Shown: positions 55,664 through 64,000 of the stretch, piece by piece
Position numbering within the stretch: the stretch's first letter is position 1
Layout of the letters: each line of letters begins with the position of its first letter
Source: Candidatus Nitrotoga sp. M5
Lineage (GTDB): Bacteria > Pseudomonadota > Gammaproteobacteria > Burkholderiales > Gallionellaceae
Length of the DNA: 64,000 nt
Direction: 5' to 3'
NCBI RefSeq assembly: GCF_927904885.1
Contig: NZ_CAKMNW010000010.1
Location: 1-64,000 of the forward strand
Notes under the pieces: model-generated
Told to the model about the DNA's origin: nothing
The model's input: the letters and a program-made list of their open reading frames with translations, nothing else
The model's database searches: none
Made by a program: the position numbers and the translations under genes

Positions 55664-56109
55664 ACGCCGCAGCAGCTGGGTACGCGTTGATTTTTTTTGA
55701 CGGCCTGAATCTGCTAATCGACCAACACGCGATTGTCTCCCTTGAGAATATGAGCATATTACGAGGTGGAGATGCTGAAGTGAAAGCGAGCGAAGTCATT
55801 GAAAGGGATACGTGCGAAGTACATTCTCTGACTGCACACTTAGTCGTGGCAAACGAGATCGATACACGGTGTCACTATATTGTTGTGCTGCAGACAAATG
55901 AGCACCGCTTCGGCATTACTGTGGATTCGGTACAATCGCTCCCTATTCAAGACTCTAAACTGAATTCTTTACCCACATGCATGAGCGTTTCCAAATCGCC
56001 GATCCAAGCTTACATACAGATAGAGGAGCGTATTGCATTCTGTTGTGATGTCAGTGCATTGTGGTGTCACATCAAATCCTCGGAGAGCATGCATGAACAC
56101 AAGAGATAA
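55660..56109 (+). CDS. CheW-like domain protein
   Basis: The 149-residue protein has weak but recognisable CheW features: ALIFFDGLNLLIDQHAIVSLENMSIL at the start and VVLQTNEHRFGITVDSVQSLP in the middle, ending in a Cys-rich segment (FCCDVSALWCHI). It overlaps chpA at its start (ATGA) and the following gene at its end by 17 bases, so it is part of the chp operon. It could be a second adaptor that modulates ChpA. Confidence 0.65.
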   Translation: MNAAAAGYALIFFDGLNLLIDQHAIVSLENMSILRGGDAEVKASEVIERDTCEVHSLTAHLVVANEIDTRCHYIVVLQTNEHRFGITVDSVQSLPIQDSKLNSLPTCMSVSKSPIQAYIQIEERIAFCCDVSALWCHIKSSESMHEHKR

Positions 56110-56548
56110 CGCCGTTTTGTTCGAGTTTTCGAGTGGCCGCCACGCAGCAATCGGTCTGCACGAAGTAGCTGAACTCATACTGTCACCAAGCCTTGTATCT
56201 GTACCACTGGCTCCAGATTACTGTCATTCGCTTTGTATATGGCAGGGTCGCGCCATTCCATTCGTGGAGCTGGCACCGCTCATAGGTCAACGCTCTCCAG
56301 AGATAGTTCGTCTTGCGCTAGTTGTCACGTACTTTACCCGATCAAACGGCGAGCAACGATGGGGCGCTCTAGGGCTATCCGCCTATTTCCGCATGGTGAA
56401 CGTTAGTGACGATGCGGCATGTCTGCTACCTCAGGATTCGCTCGCATGGGCATCTATCGCCCACTCCTGTTTCCAGCTGGCAAACGAAAAAGTTCCCATT
56501 CTGAATCTGGACGCTCTGTTTGAACAACGCCTGGAATTGATCTCATAA
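56093..56548 (+). CDS. ChpC-like CheW-domain adaptor
   Basis: The 151-residue protein, from ATG 56093 with GGAG 9 bases upstream, has the CheW pattern: FEFSSGRHAAIGLHEVAELI, YCHSLCIWQGRAIPFVELAPLIG (hydrophobic loop and conserved Gly), ALVVTYFTRSNGEQRWGALGLS, and NEKVPILNLDALFE. ChpC in Pseudomonas is a CheW-like adaptor linking extra receptors. It is the last gene of the operon; no methyltransferase (CheR/PilK) or methylesterase (CheB/ChpB) follows. Confidence 0.75.
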   Translation: MNTRDNAVLFEFSSGRHAAIGLHEVAELILSPSLVSVPLAPDYCHSLCIWQGRAIPFVELAPLIGQRSPEIVRLALVVTYFTRSNGEQRWGALGLSAYFRMVNVSDDAACLLPQDSLAWASIAHSCFQLANEKVPILNLDALFEQRLELIS

Positions 56549-57569
56549 CTAGCTTTGTTGTTATTTGTATAAGGGTGCTTCCACAAGTGGTTCACATCCA
56601 CCGGCAGCGGCTCCATGGCCGCGACAGCCGCACACATCGGCAAATTGTTTGCCAACAAGCCGAAGTAACGATGGCACTGCGCATTCAATAGAGTGCTGAG
56701 CACGTCGATTTTGCCGATCAGCTTCAGCGCGAAAGGTGGACGGCCGCAGTAGCGAAGTTGTCATTCAAAGCACGTCCGGTCTTTGCCACCGATACAAATT
56801 GAGGAAGGCATAGAAAAGTAGCTATGTCGTAATTAGCTGTTGAAACTGCCTTTCTCTTCCAAGTGATGGGATAAATCAAGCTGTCGGTGTGACGGTTTGG
56901 CCAAGACTATCAATCATTCTGTACCAGCCCAGATAGCTTGAGAGATACCGAGTTGTAACGCCATGAAACTCTATCCATTGTAGGGCCGGCTGTCGTAGCC
57001 GTTGACGTTTTGAATGTGATAGATACCGCCTATTACCCGCTGGCCTACGATACATTGGCTTGACGGTGAACGAGCCCTACATGTTTGACGATTACCGTAC
57101 GCAGCTGCGCCATCGGTGCATTGCATCACGTCCTTATTCAGCAAGGCTGAGGTACAGGTTCGATCTGTTGCGCATTAACGCCTGGCAAAACAAATTAGCT
57201 GTTTCCTCGTGGCGGTCACGCACCACTAACAGCGATATTTGTCCTGCCGAATCCTCTATTTTTGTTGCTTTTCTGCTCCGTTGAAGGTGCTTTACGAAGT
57301 GACTGGAGGTGGCAACCAGATATTAAAAGCATTGTATTTTGTATAGTAATTTATGCCATTTAAATCATAAATTTTCAGCTTTTTACTTTACTAAATGGGC
57401 TTAACTTAGTGGCTTTCGACTCTGCCCTTCCTTCCTGCATATGTCCGTAAAGTGCGAAGTGGAGTAATTTCTACCCATTCTTAAATGTCCGCAAAGGCGT
57501 AATCAGCCATTCCCAGATAGCCAGTTCAGGTACTCCTCGGATCTTGAAGGAAACATCTCGCTGTCAATC
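56549..57569. other. Gene-poor region downstream of the chp operon
   Basis: About 1 kb with no convincing gene. Short open frames of 60-90 codons on both strands have no ribosome-binding sites or recognised motifs. Coding-like composition around 56580-56660 (plus strand reading WFTSTGSGSMAATAAHIGKL) hints at a decayed gene, but I cannot name it. No terminator could be assigned to the chp operon. Confidence 0.4.
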
Positions 57570-57986
57570 CTAGCAGCCTGCATTACCTTTCTCAACGGCA
57601 TAGGCCGATCCGCCGATGTTCACACGCCCGTTGTTCTGAAGGTAGATGGGAAAGGCACCCTGTTCTCCACCGTCAGTCTGGTAAACCAATAAGGTTTGAA
57701 AGCCCTGTTGCTGGACATTCCATTGACCTGAAATATGATTTTTGGAGGCGCCACCAGCCGTACCAGGCACATACCAACCGCCCTCTTTAGTGTAATGGTA
57801 GCGACCGTCGTGGCAAAAACGGATCACTGTCAAAGTGCTGTTATTACGAGTGACCGAACCGTCGTAAGCGGTGAGCTTGGCACCGCTCAGGCCCTGATGC
57901 CACTGATCCAAGATCGATGGGGCCGCAGCTTGGGCACCCAAGCTTGATAGAGTCAAGGAGAGCGCAAAATATTTAGACAGTTTCAT
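57570..57986 (-). CDS. Small secreted protein, unknown function
   Basis: The 138-residue protein from ATG 57986 has a signal peptide (MKLSKYFALSLTLSSLGAQAA) and a small beta-rich domain with repeated aromatic and Gly residues: LTVIRFCHDGRYHYTKEGGWYV, ISGQWNVQQQGFQTLLVYQ, ending in GNAGC. Two cysteines remain in the mature protein and could pair. GGAGGG lies 7 bases before the ATG, a strong ribosome-binding site that also fixes the start. I do not recognise the family. It stands alone between degraded regions. Confidence 0.7.
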   Translation of the reverse strand: MKLSKYFALSLTLSSLGAQAAAPSILDQWHQGLSGAKLTAYDGSVTRNNSTLTVIRFCHDGRYHYTKEGGWYVPGTAGGASKNHISGQWNVQQQGFQTLLVYQTDGGEQGAFPIYLQNNGRVNIGGSAYAVEKGNAGC

Positions 57987-58256
57987 AAGATTCCCTCCGA
58001 GCAAGCAGTAGAGATGAGAAACATTTTTAGTTAGCTAGCTTCATCCCTACCCTACTAAAAATAGGCTATATCGTAGTTATCTGTTTATTTTTGATAACCA
58101 TTGAATTATGAATGATTTTTCGTTAATCACAAGCACATATAACTATATGATTAATAACCATTTAGCAAACTTTAAAGTGGCAACTTAGCATTAAGCCGTA
58201 TGAAGTGGAATCCTATGAAGGTGTGGCAAAGCAATTCGAACGTGTTGTGGCCCAGC
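57987..58256. other. Intergenic region between the small secreted protein and the IS66 remnant
   Basis: AT-rich stretch of about 270 bases. It should hold the promoter of the secreted protein gene; none could be assigned, and nothing else is seen. Confidence 0.35.
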
Positions 58257-58553
58257 TTATGCATAGTATTGGGGTAAGGATGGATAAGGCAGAATTTCTC
58301 TGCCCTTGAGAGTGCTGAAGCAGCCGGTGATTATATGTTTCAATTCAGATATTCGGATCGCACATTCACCCAGATTGCTTGTGAAAGGTACACGAAAGTC
58401 AATTACAGAGCACAGCACCTCGACCACATGTTCACGTTTTTGACTCAGCAGCTTGATTGCTAGGGTTTGTTTGATGCGCTCGTGCCATAGCCTTTCTCGT
58501 TTTGTTCCCAACAGATGCACTACCTTCGTCCAGGACGGCATGGTAACGCGCAA
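58257..58553 (-). pseudogene. IS66-family transposase C-terminal fragment
   Basis: The minus strand encodes a 98-residue frame whose second half reads DFRVPFTSNLGECAIRISELKHIITGCFSTLKG, a diverged copy of the IS66 TnpC C-terminal signature (V-P-F-T-N-N-x-A-E, then K-I-S-G-C-F-R-S). The catalytic glutamate region is present, but most of the protein is missing. It belongs with the N-terminal piece at 58614-58748. Confidence 0.78.
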
Positions 58554-58576
58554 GAATCTACCATGCAGTTCTTGAG

Positions 58577-58600
58577 GGCGCCTCTAAAAATTCAATTTCC
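58577..58600. repeat. Single end of the MITE-like repeat
   Basis: GGCGCCTCTAAAAATTCAAT then TTCC matches the left end of the repeats at 32606 and 43988. The rest of the element is absent; it sits exactly between the two IS66 fragments. Confidence 0.5.
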
Positions 58601-58613
58601 TATCCTCGGATAA

Positions 58614-58748
58614 CTAAGCTTCCAATTCTGACACTAACGCAGCAAATTCGAGTAACAGGCGGATCAAATCATTCTGCTTTTGATCCGAGGTCAGTGTCCT
58701 GAAGACGGGAAGTTCGAGTTCGCACATGAATCGAAGTATGATAAACAT
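58614..58748 (-). pseudogene. IS66-family transposase N-terminal fragment
   Basis: A 44-residue minus-strand frame containing LTSDQKQNDLIRLLLEFAAL and then VSELEA resembles the N-terminal helix (L-x-x-x-x-K-D-x-L-I) of IS66 TnpC. It ends at a TAG just before the MITE-like end and the C-terminal fragment, consistent with a large internal deletion. Confidence 0.45.
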
Positions 58749-58784
58749 ATGACTGTTCTGCATGCCTATGCTGAACAGTCATAT
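58747..58784. repeat. 12-bp-arm inverted repeat
   Basis: ATATGACTGTTC, a 14-base loop, then GAACAGTCATAT. Perfect arms; noncoding context at the edge of the IS66 remnant. It may be a hairpin terminator remnant or an IS end. Confidence 0.6.
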
Positions 58785-59262
58785 TTACATATTTAAAAAT
58801 TAAAATTCAACAGCTAACTGCAACTTAGCCTAAAAATTCAACCCTAAAAAAACATTTCTGGAAGTAGGACAGATGTTGTTTCTGTTCAAAAGCTAGACAA
58901 AATTTACCTCGGGATTGAATCAATATAAATCTGCTATACATCGGCAGTTCAACCAGTGGCTTGGGGGAGCCTCTCAAGCAGCCTCCATTTATCTATTGGG
59001 CAGTAGTTCGCCACTAGGCGAGAGGTAGTATTTTCCTTTGATGCCACCCAAACAAGAGAGAATTACCACCAAAATCATTTCTGACTCTGTGTTCGTACAG
59101 TTTGGAAATTTATACCGTACGCCAAAGGCTCCAGCGACCGAATTCATGCCATTTCTGAGTCATCACAAATGTGTTGTGGCATTCCTTACGGTGGCGCCTA
59201 AAGGTACCGCTGATTTAGGTTTTAATTGTCAATTGGCATGGTTAATTTTTTAGTCAGTTCAA
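58785..59262. other. Intergenic region downstream of glgP
   Basis: About 480 bases with no supported gene. A 71-codon plus-strand frame (59038-59253) starts with TTG, lacks a ribosome-binding site and has no known motif. No hairpin terminator for glgP could be found. Confidence 0.4.
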
Positions 59263-61773
59263 TTATTTTCCGTTCACAGGTTTCGCCGCAATTTGCGGCA
59301 AATGCCAAATATCGCGGTTGTAATCCAAAATGGTACGGTCGCTGGAAAATTTACCGCTGGTCGCCGTGTTTATTATGCTCATGCGTGTCCACCGCTCCGT
59401 GTCACGGTAAGCCGTTGCTACTTTCTGCTGCGCATCGATATAGCTGCGGAAATCCGCCGCTGTCAGCCACGGATCGCCAGGGCTAGTGATGGATTGAATA
59501 ATCAGATCGAAAATGCCTGGCTCGAACAAGTTGAAGTGTCTACTTTCAAGCAAGTGCATCACCCGGCGCAGGTCATCATCCGAAGCGACAATTGCGCTTG
59601 GATCATAGTGCCCTCTGGTTGCTTCCACTTCTTCGGCTGTAAGGCCAAACAGAAAGAAGTTTTCATCTCCTGCCTCTTCGCGAATCTCGATGTTTGCGCC
59701 ATCCAGTGTACCTACTGTCAACGCACCGTTCATCATAAACTTCATGTTGCCCGTCCCAGAGGCTTCTTTGCCTGCGGTGGATATCTGCTCTGACAAGTCG
59801 GTTCCGGCACAGATAACTTCCATCGCCGATACCCGATAATTCGGCAGGAAGGCCAACTTCAATAAGCCAGCCGCATCCGGGTCGTTATTAACCATCTGAG
59901 CCACTGCGTTAACCAGCTTGATGGTGCGCTTGGCCATCATGTAGCCAGGCGCAGCCTTGCCGCCAATAAGCACACACCGCGGTGTCCAATCCATCGTATC
60001 GCCGCGTTTGATGCGGTCATACAGATGGATGACATGCAGAACGTTGAGCAACTGCCGCTTGTACTCATGAATGCGTTTCACCTGCACGTCGAACAGGGCG
60101 TTCGTGTCAAAAGTAATGCCGCAATCGCGTTGCACCATCTCTGCCAAACGCACCTTGTTGGCTTGCTTGATTTCTCGCCACTCTGCGCGGAATGCTGCGT
60201 TGTCGGCATGTGGCACCAGCTCTTTCAGCCTGGTCATTTCGGTAATCCAGTCATCTCCAATGGTGCGCGTAATCAAGTTGCTCAGGGCTGGATTGCTCGA
60301 CACTAACCAACGGCGGGAAGTCACACCATTGGTTTTGTTGTTGAACTTTTCCGGCCACAGCTCATAGAAATCACGGAACAAATGCTGAGTCAATAAACGC
60401 GAGTGCAATTCCGCCACACCGTTCACTGACACGCTTGCCACAACGGCCATATAAGCCATACGGATATATTGATCTTGCCCTTCTTCGATAATCGACATAC
60501 GTATTTGCCGATCGATGTCACCAGGCCAGCGCTGCGCCACCATCGCGATAAAGCGAGCGTTGATCTCGTGAATAATCTCCAACAACCTAGGCAACAAACG
60601 TCCGAACAGGTTGACCTGCCAACGCTCCAACGCCTCCGGCAGCAAGGTGTGGTTGGTATAAGCGACCGTCCGTGTGGTGATACTCCAGGCCGCATCCCAA
60701 TCCAGGCCGTGTTCGTCCATCAGCAAGCGCATCAGTTCCGGCACCGCACACGTGGGATGTGTGTCATTCAGCTGAAAAAAATTTTTGTCGGCAAACCCGC
60801 TGAAGTCATTGCCGTGTTTTTTCACCCATGAACGCAAAACATCTTGCAAGCTGGACGAGGCCAGAAAATATTGCTGGCGTAGACGCAGTTCCTTACCGTT
60901 CTCGCTACTATCATTTGGATACAGCACCATAGTGATGTGCTCGGCGGTATTTTTTGCTTCAACCGCATCGGCATAACTGCCTTTATTAAACTCATCCAGA
61001 TCGAACACTTCGGTAGCGGTGGATTTCCACAAGCGTAACGTGTTGACCGTGCCATTGTGATAACCAGGAACGGGAACATCGTAAGGCACCGCCATCACAT
61101 CATTGGTAAATTTCCAATAGACACGCATCGTTCCATCTGGCTGCTTGTGATGCTCGGTTTTGCCACCAAACTTAACTAACACGCTATGTTCTGGACGCTC
61201 AATTTCCCAAGGGTTGCCGTTACGCAACCAGTGATCCGGTTCTTCCAGTTGGTAGCCATTGTCGATTTTCTGGCGGAACATCCCATATTCGTAACGAAGT
61301 CCATAGCCTCTCACCGGCAATTGCAAAGTGGCGCAACTATCCAGAAAGCACGCGGCCAGTCGTCCTAAGCCACCATTTCCCAAACCGGCATCGTGTTCCT
61401 GATCGATGATTTCCTCCAGCTCCAAACCCAGCTTCTTCAACGCACCGGCGATTGACGGCTCTACTTCAAGATTCAGCATGGCATTGCCCAGCGCCCTGCC
61501 CATCAGAAACTCCAGAGACAAGTAGTAAGTGCGTTTACAGTTCTGCTCGTCATAAGCTTGTTGAGTCTTTTTCCAGCGCTCCACCAGCCGGTCCCGCAGC
61601 GCAAACGAGAGAGATGTATAGACGTAATAAGCTGACTCACTCAACTTGTCCCGACCCAACGTATGACTGAAATAACGGCGAAAATCTTTAATTATGCTTC
61701 CAGCATCCATGCCCAAGACGGGCAGTTCTGCAATTTTTGGCAAAGGTTTGCTGGTTATAAGCGGCTTGGCCAT
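59263..61773 (-). CDS. glgP: Glycogen/starch phosphorylase
   Basis: The 836-residue enzyme has the GT35 features: RTYYLSLEFLMGRALGNAMLNL near the start, DAGLGNGGLGRLAACFLDS, VQVKRIHEYKRQLLNVLHVI-type RIHEYKRQ, and the PLP-binding EASGTGNMKFMMNGALTVGT with the Schiff-base lysine. It releases glucose-1-phosphate from glycogen. Length matches bacterial GlgP/MalP. AGGAG lies 9 bases before the ATG. No other glycogen gene is nearby, so it is probably transcribed alone. Confidence 0.97.
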   Translation of the reverse strand: MAKPLITSKPLPKIAELPVLGMDAGSIIKDFRRYFSHTLGRDKLSESAYYVYTSLSFALRDRLVERWKKTQQAYDEQNCKRTYYLSLEFLMGRALGNAMLNLEVEPSIAGALKKLGLELEEIIDQEHDAGLGNGGLGRLAACFLDSCATLQLPVRGYGLRYEYGMFRQKIDNGYQLEEPDHWLRNGNPWEIERPEHSVLVKFGGKTEHHKQPDGTMRVYWKFTNDVMAVPYDVPVPGYHNGTVNTLRLWKSTATEVFDLDEFNKGSYADAVEAKNTAEHITMVLYPNDSSENGKELRLRQQYFLASSSLQDVLRSWVKKHGNDFSGFADKNFFQLNDTHPTCAVPELMRLLMDEHGLDWDAAWSITTRTVAYTNHTLLPEALERWQVNLFGRLLPRLLEIIHEINARFIAMVAQRWPGDIDRQIRMSIIEEGQDQYIRMAYMAVVASVSVNGVAELHSRLLTQHLFRDFYELWPEKFNNKTNGVTSRRWLVSSNPALSNLITRTIGDDWITEMTRLKELVPHADNAAFRAEWREIKQANKVRLAEMVQRDCGITFDTNALFDVQVKRIHEYKRQLLNVLHVIHLYDRIKRGDTMDWTPRCVLIGGKAAPGYMMAKRTIKLVNAVAQMVNNDPDAAGLLKLAFLPNYRVSAMEVICAGTDLSEQISTAGKEASGTGNMKFMMNGALTVGTLDGANIEIREEAGDENFFLFGLTAEEVEATRGHYDPSAIVASDDDLRRVMHLLESRHFNLFEPGIFDLIIQSITSPGDPWLTAADFRSYIDAQQKVATAYRDTERWTRMSIINTATSGKFSSDRTILDYNRDIWHLPQIAAKPVNGK

Positions 61774-62237
61774 AATAATATTTCTCCTGATTGGGCAATC
61801 GGCAAATTTATACGAACACTCTTATGGTGATGCCCGCATGATTTAGATGGGCCGTAAAAATGGCTACTGCATCCTCCCATTTTACGCAATTTCGCATATG
61901 CTCGCTCTCTCTTAAAAATGCATCCATTGCTAAATTATCCAAACCAACTGATATATAAAAAAATAGAAAGAAATTAATCAAGTCACAGGATAAATTTTGA
62001 TGAGCAAAAATATCGAAATAACGACTGCAGCTGAAGAAGCATACAAATAAATTATTAATCTAGTAACTTGACCCATTTCCTCATTAGAGCCATTTAAAAT
62101 GTGTTAATTTTTTCAGCAAGAAGATCATGAATTTCAAACCACCCAGCCCTTCAAATGATACGTCGTGCCGATGCTACGAAATCATTTAGCAGACAGCAGC
62201 CACTCAACTCAAGCGGTAGCAGAACTCCGTGATTTGC
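61774..62237. other. Intergenic region upstream of glgP
   Basis: About 460 bases. A 16-codon plus-strand frame at 62000-62050 starts like a gene (MSKNIEITTAAEEAYK) but stops at once and may be the truncated head of a lost gene. Nothing else is recognised. Confidence 0.4.
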
Positions 62238-62935
62238 AGCAACAGCGAATTAGCGGAGTGAGGACAGTTTCTCTATGGATTCGCTGGTGAACTGACAATC
62301 CTGATCGATGTTGAATATCTCGATTGTTCCATATGCATGTAATGCCTGTTCAAGGCAGTCCACACAGAACGCACTATCCAGTGTATCCGATAACCGCCAC
62401 GACAGTAATTTACGCGGGCACCGGCAATCACGACCATCAATACACAGGCCTGTGACCAAGTGGATAGTCGTGGTGCCCGCACTCCATACCTGATTGGGAC
62501 GGTTTACACCACTCCTCTTAACAGGAGAACGAAGCTTGCGTTGCGTGTGTGGGCGGCTGGTATTTGGTCCCAGTGCCATATTGGCAAGCCCCATCATGTT
62601 CGTCAACTTCTACACCCGCTTGCAGTTGATCTTGCGCCCAAGAAACAAAGGGTAAGTCTATATTTTGCGGCTTACGTAAAACGGATTTCGGATATGTTTA
62701 ACATCAATCAGGGCCAGTGCTTCAACGGTGCTGGCCCATTGCCTGCGTTTCTTTATTGGCGGCCCCCAGATTTTTTTAGTCAGTCCAACTCCATCTTCAA
62801 GCGGCCAATTCCAGAATACAGCCGCTCTGGGCTGGCAAGCGGATAGGCAGGTTCCGACCCGCGCTTGGCATCCAACAGACTGGCCCTCTGCTCTTGTAGC
62901 TCCTTCTTTCCACATGCGAATCTGCATGAGACGCT
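62238..62935 (-). pseudogene. IS3-family transposase orfA-orfB remnant, multiply broken
   Basis: On the minus strand an orfA tail reads SLLDAKRGSEPAYPLASPER then LYSGIGRLKMELD, a TGA, and LKK. Further on (62250-62606) a frame reads RPNQVWSAGTTTI, KLLSWRLSDTLDSAFCVDCLEQALHAYGTIEIFNIDQDCQFTSE, the integrase core of orfB with its first Asp lost (SADI became SAGT) and the second degraded (TDQGSQF became IDQDCQF). At least one stop and several frameshifts are present, so it is inactive. Confidence 0.8.
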
Positions 62936-63642
62936 CCCTAATCCCTACCTAATTTGATTCACCATCTTGATGCCACGGATCGCTTGAAGTGCTACCTTGC
63001 CTTCGGACTTACCACTAAAATTCTTGCGCTTCGCGTCACTCTTAACCTGCTACTTACGGCAACAATATTTTCACCTTAATTTCAATTGCAAAATTTAAAG
63101 CATCGGCTTTAGCCGGTCAGCTTTCGCCTTGCAAATTCAGCAAGTAGGAATAACTATAGCAAGCTCCTCCCTGCTGGTGTTGCGCGTTTAGCCTGGCGCT
63201 TGCAAGGGGACTTTAGTCATCTGCGCCGGGCTGCGCTAACCTACCTGTAGTCAAGTTATTGCCTTAATATCAAATGCCACTTTAGCCGCCCATTTGCGTG
63301 CTTATGGGATGGCGCATGAATGTATATTGAGCACGTCTTCAATCATCATCGATTCTCTATGGCAACTGTTCAAATACCTACTTAAATCGTAGTAACATCA
63401 AAAACTATTATAGTTTTTATTCGAACATATTTTATGCTTTTCTCTCCTATTCAAAAAATAAACAATTTACTTATTTACTCTTTTTAAGTGTCGACCTACC
63501 ATTGTGAACTTGCTGGAAGTGCAACTTCAGATAAATACGAGAGTTTGATTTAAGCTGCTTGCGAAACTTCGTTACCCGAGGATGCGTCAGAATGGTATGA
63601 ACATTGATTGAAAATTCAGCTTTTACTTACAAGGAGATCGCC
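62936..63642. other. AT-rich intergenic region
   Basis: About 700 bases with no recognisable gene or repeat. The part nearest 63480-63640 should contain the promoter of the metalloprotease gene. Confidence 0.4.
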
Positions 63643-64000
63643 ATGAAAGAGAATTTAAAAATTTGTCACGACAGGCTTCTGCCACTCGATCTTGCCCGTC
63701 CACAACAGACAATCAGGCTCGGCACGGGGCCAGTGCAGGCGGTCTTCGTTTTTAGAAAAATGTGGATTAATGGATCGACACTACGCGTTCGATTCATGGG
63801 CGGGACAGATGCACAGCAAGCAATCGCCAAAGAACAAGCTCTATGGTGGCTTCCGCATGCGAATCTGAAATTCGAGTTTACCAACGCGCCTGACGCAGAG
63901 ATTCGCATTGCCTTTAATTCCTCAGATGGAGCGTGGTCCTATATCGGCACAGATTGTCTATCTATCCCGCGTGATCAGCCCACGATGAACCTTGGATTCC
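63643..64000 (+). CDS. Astacin-like (M12) zinc metalloprotease, N-terminal part
   Basis: The frame runs off the window after 119 codons. AAGGAG lies 8 bases before the ATG. The segment WWLPHANLKFEFTNAPDAEI, then RIAFNSSDGAWSYIGTDCL and DQPTMNLGF is the pattern that, in matrixin/astacin-type bacterial proteases, immediately precedes the HExxHxxGxxH zinc site, which would lie just past the edge. No signal peptide is visible at the start (MKENLKICHDRLLPLDL), so it would be cytoplasmic or exported by another route. The family call rests on recall of this pre-catalytic block. Confidence 0.65.
   Translation, partial: MKENLKICHDRLLPLDLARPQQTIRLGTGPVQAVFVFRKMWINGSTLRVRFMGGTDAQQAIAKEQALWWLPHANLKFEFTNAPDAEIRIAFNSSDGAWSYIGTDCLSIPRDQPTMNLGF

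Noticed and set aside
57060-57284. 74-codon plus-strand frame in the gap after the chp operon
   Set aside because: No ribosome-binding site and no homology recognised; surrounding frames are equally open by chance.
59038-59253. 71-codon plus-strand frame downstream of glgP
   Set aside because: Starts with TTG, no ribosome-binding site and no recognisable motif; composition does not look coding.
62000-62050. 16-codon start-like frame MSKNIEITTAAEEAYK
   Set aside because: Too short to support as a gene; could be the truncated head of one, but no remainder is visible.
62460-62846. 128-codon plus-strand frame
   Set aside because: It runs antisense to the clear IS3-type transposase remnant on the minus strand and has no motif of its own.

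Overview
The window looks like chromosomal DNA of a betaproteobacterium of the Nitrosomonadales, probably Gallionellaceae-like. The evidence is the mix of housekeeping genes (recA-recX, lptF-lptG divergent from pepA-holC-valS), a PEP-CTERM protein, an HPr-rel-A kinase/PqqD locus, an Fnr regulator with a SCO protein, and a Pil-Chp type twitching cluster. Base composition is moderate, with AT-rich intergenic stretches full of repeats and decayed insertion sequences. No tRNA, rRNA, CRISPR array or prophage was recognised.

Positions 1-12000 hold an accessory block. A tight operon encodes a FeeM-like N-acyl amino acid synthase, a ThiF/E1-like adenylyltransferase and a nitroreductase. Facing it are a DUF1302-type outer-membrane protein and a LolD-like ATPase. 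Beyond these lie a LolA-like periplasmic protein, two paralogous LolC/E-type permeases, a GT1 glycosyltransferase and a hexapeptide acyltransferase. I read this as a possible pathway that makes, modifies and exports an acylated (lipid-like) molecule; that is inference.

Positions 12000-21500 hold a PEP-CTERM protein gene and an HPr-rel-A-type locus (Tat-signal protein, PqqD-like protein, HprK-like kinase, nucleotidyltransferase, GAF protein). Both have a near-consensus sigma-54 promoter with a shared 17-bp palindromic upstream motif, so they are probably co-regulated. Between them is a nest of broken IS3, IS110 and IS5-type elements.

Positions 21500-38900 are mostly core genes: fnr, a SCO lipoprotein, recX-recA, pncC, metZ under a SAM-II riboswitch with a clear terminator/antiterminator switch, two secreted or outer-membrane unknowns, lptG-lptF, pepA, holC, valS (fused in frame to an unknown N-terminal segment), a TusA-like protein and a BepA-like M48 protease.

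Positions 38900-56550 form a type IV pilus and signalling block. It has a TPR membrane protein, pilin pilA behind a sigma-54 promoter, a GAF-fused PilB-type ATPase, a double-FHA protein and a PP2C phosphatase. Next comes an adenylate cyclase-Ser/Thr kinase fusion translationally coupled to a PilG-like/PilH/PilI/PilJ/ChpA/CheW-like/ChpC-like series. Cyclase, kinase, phosphatase, FHA reader and pilus chemosensory array sit together, suggesting one circuit.

Positions 56550-64000 are gene-poor: a small secreted protein, IS66 and IS3 remnants, glycogen phosphorylase, and the start of an astacin-like metalloprotease cut by the window edge.
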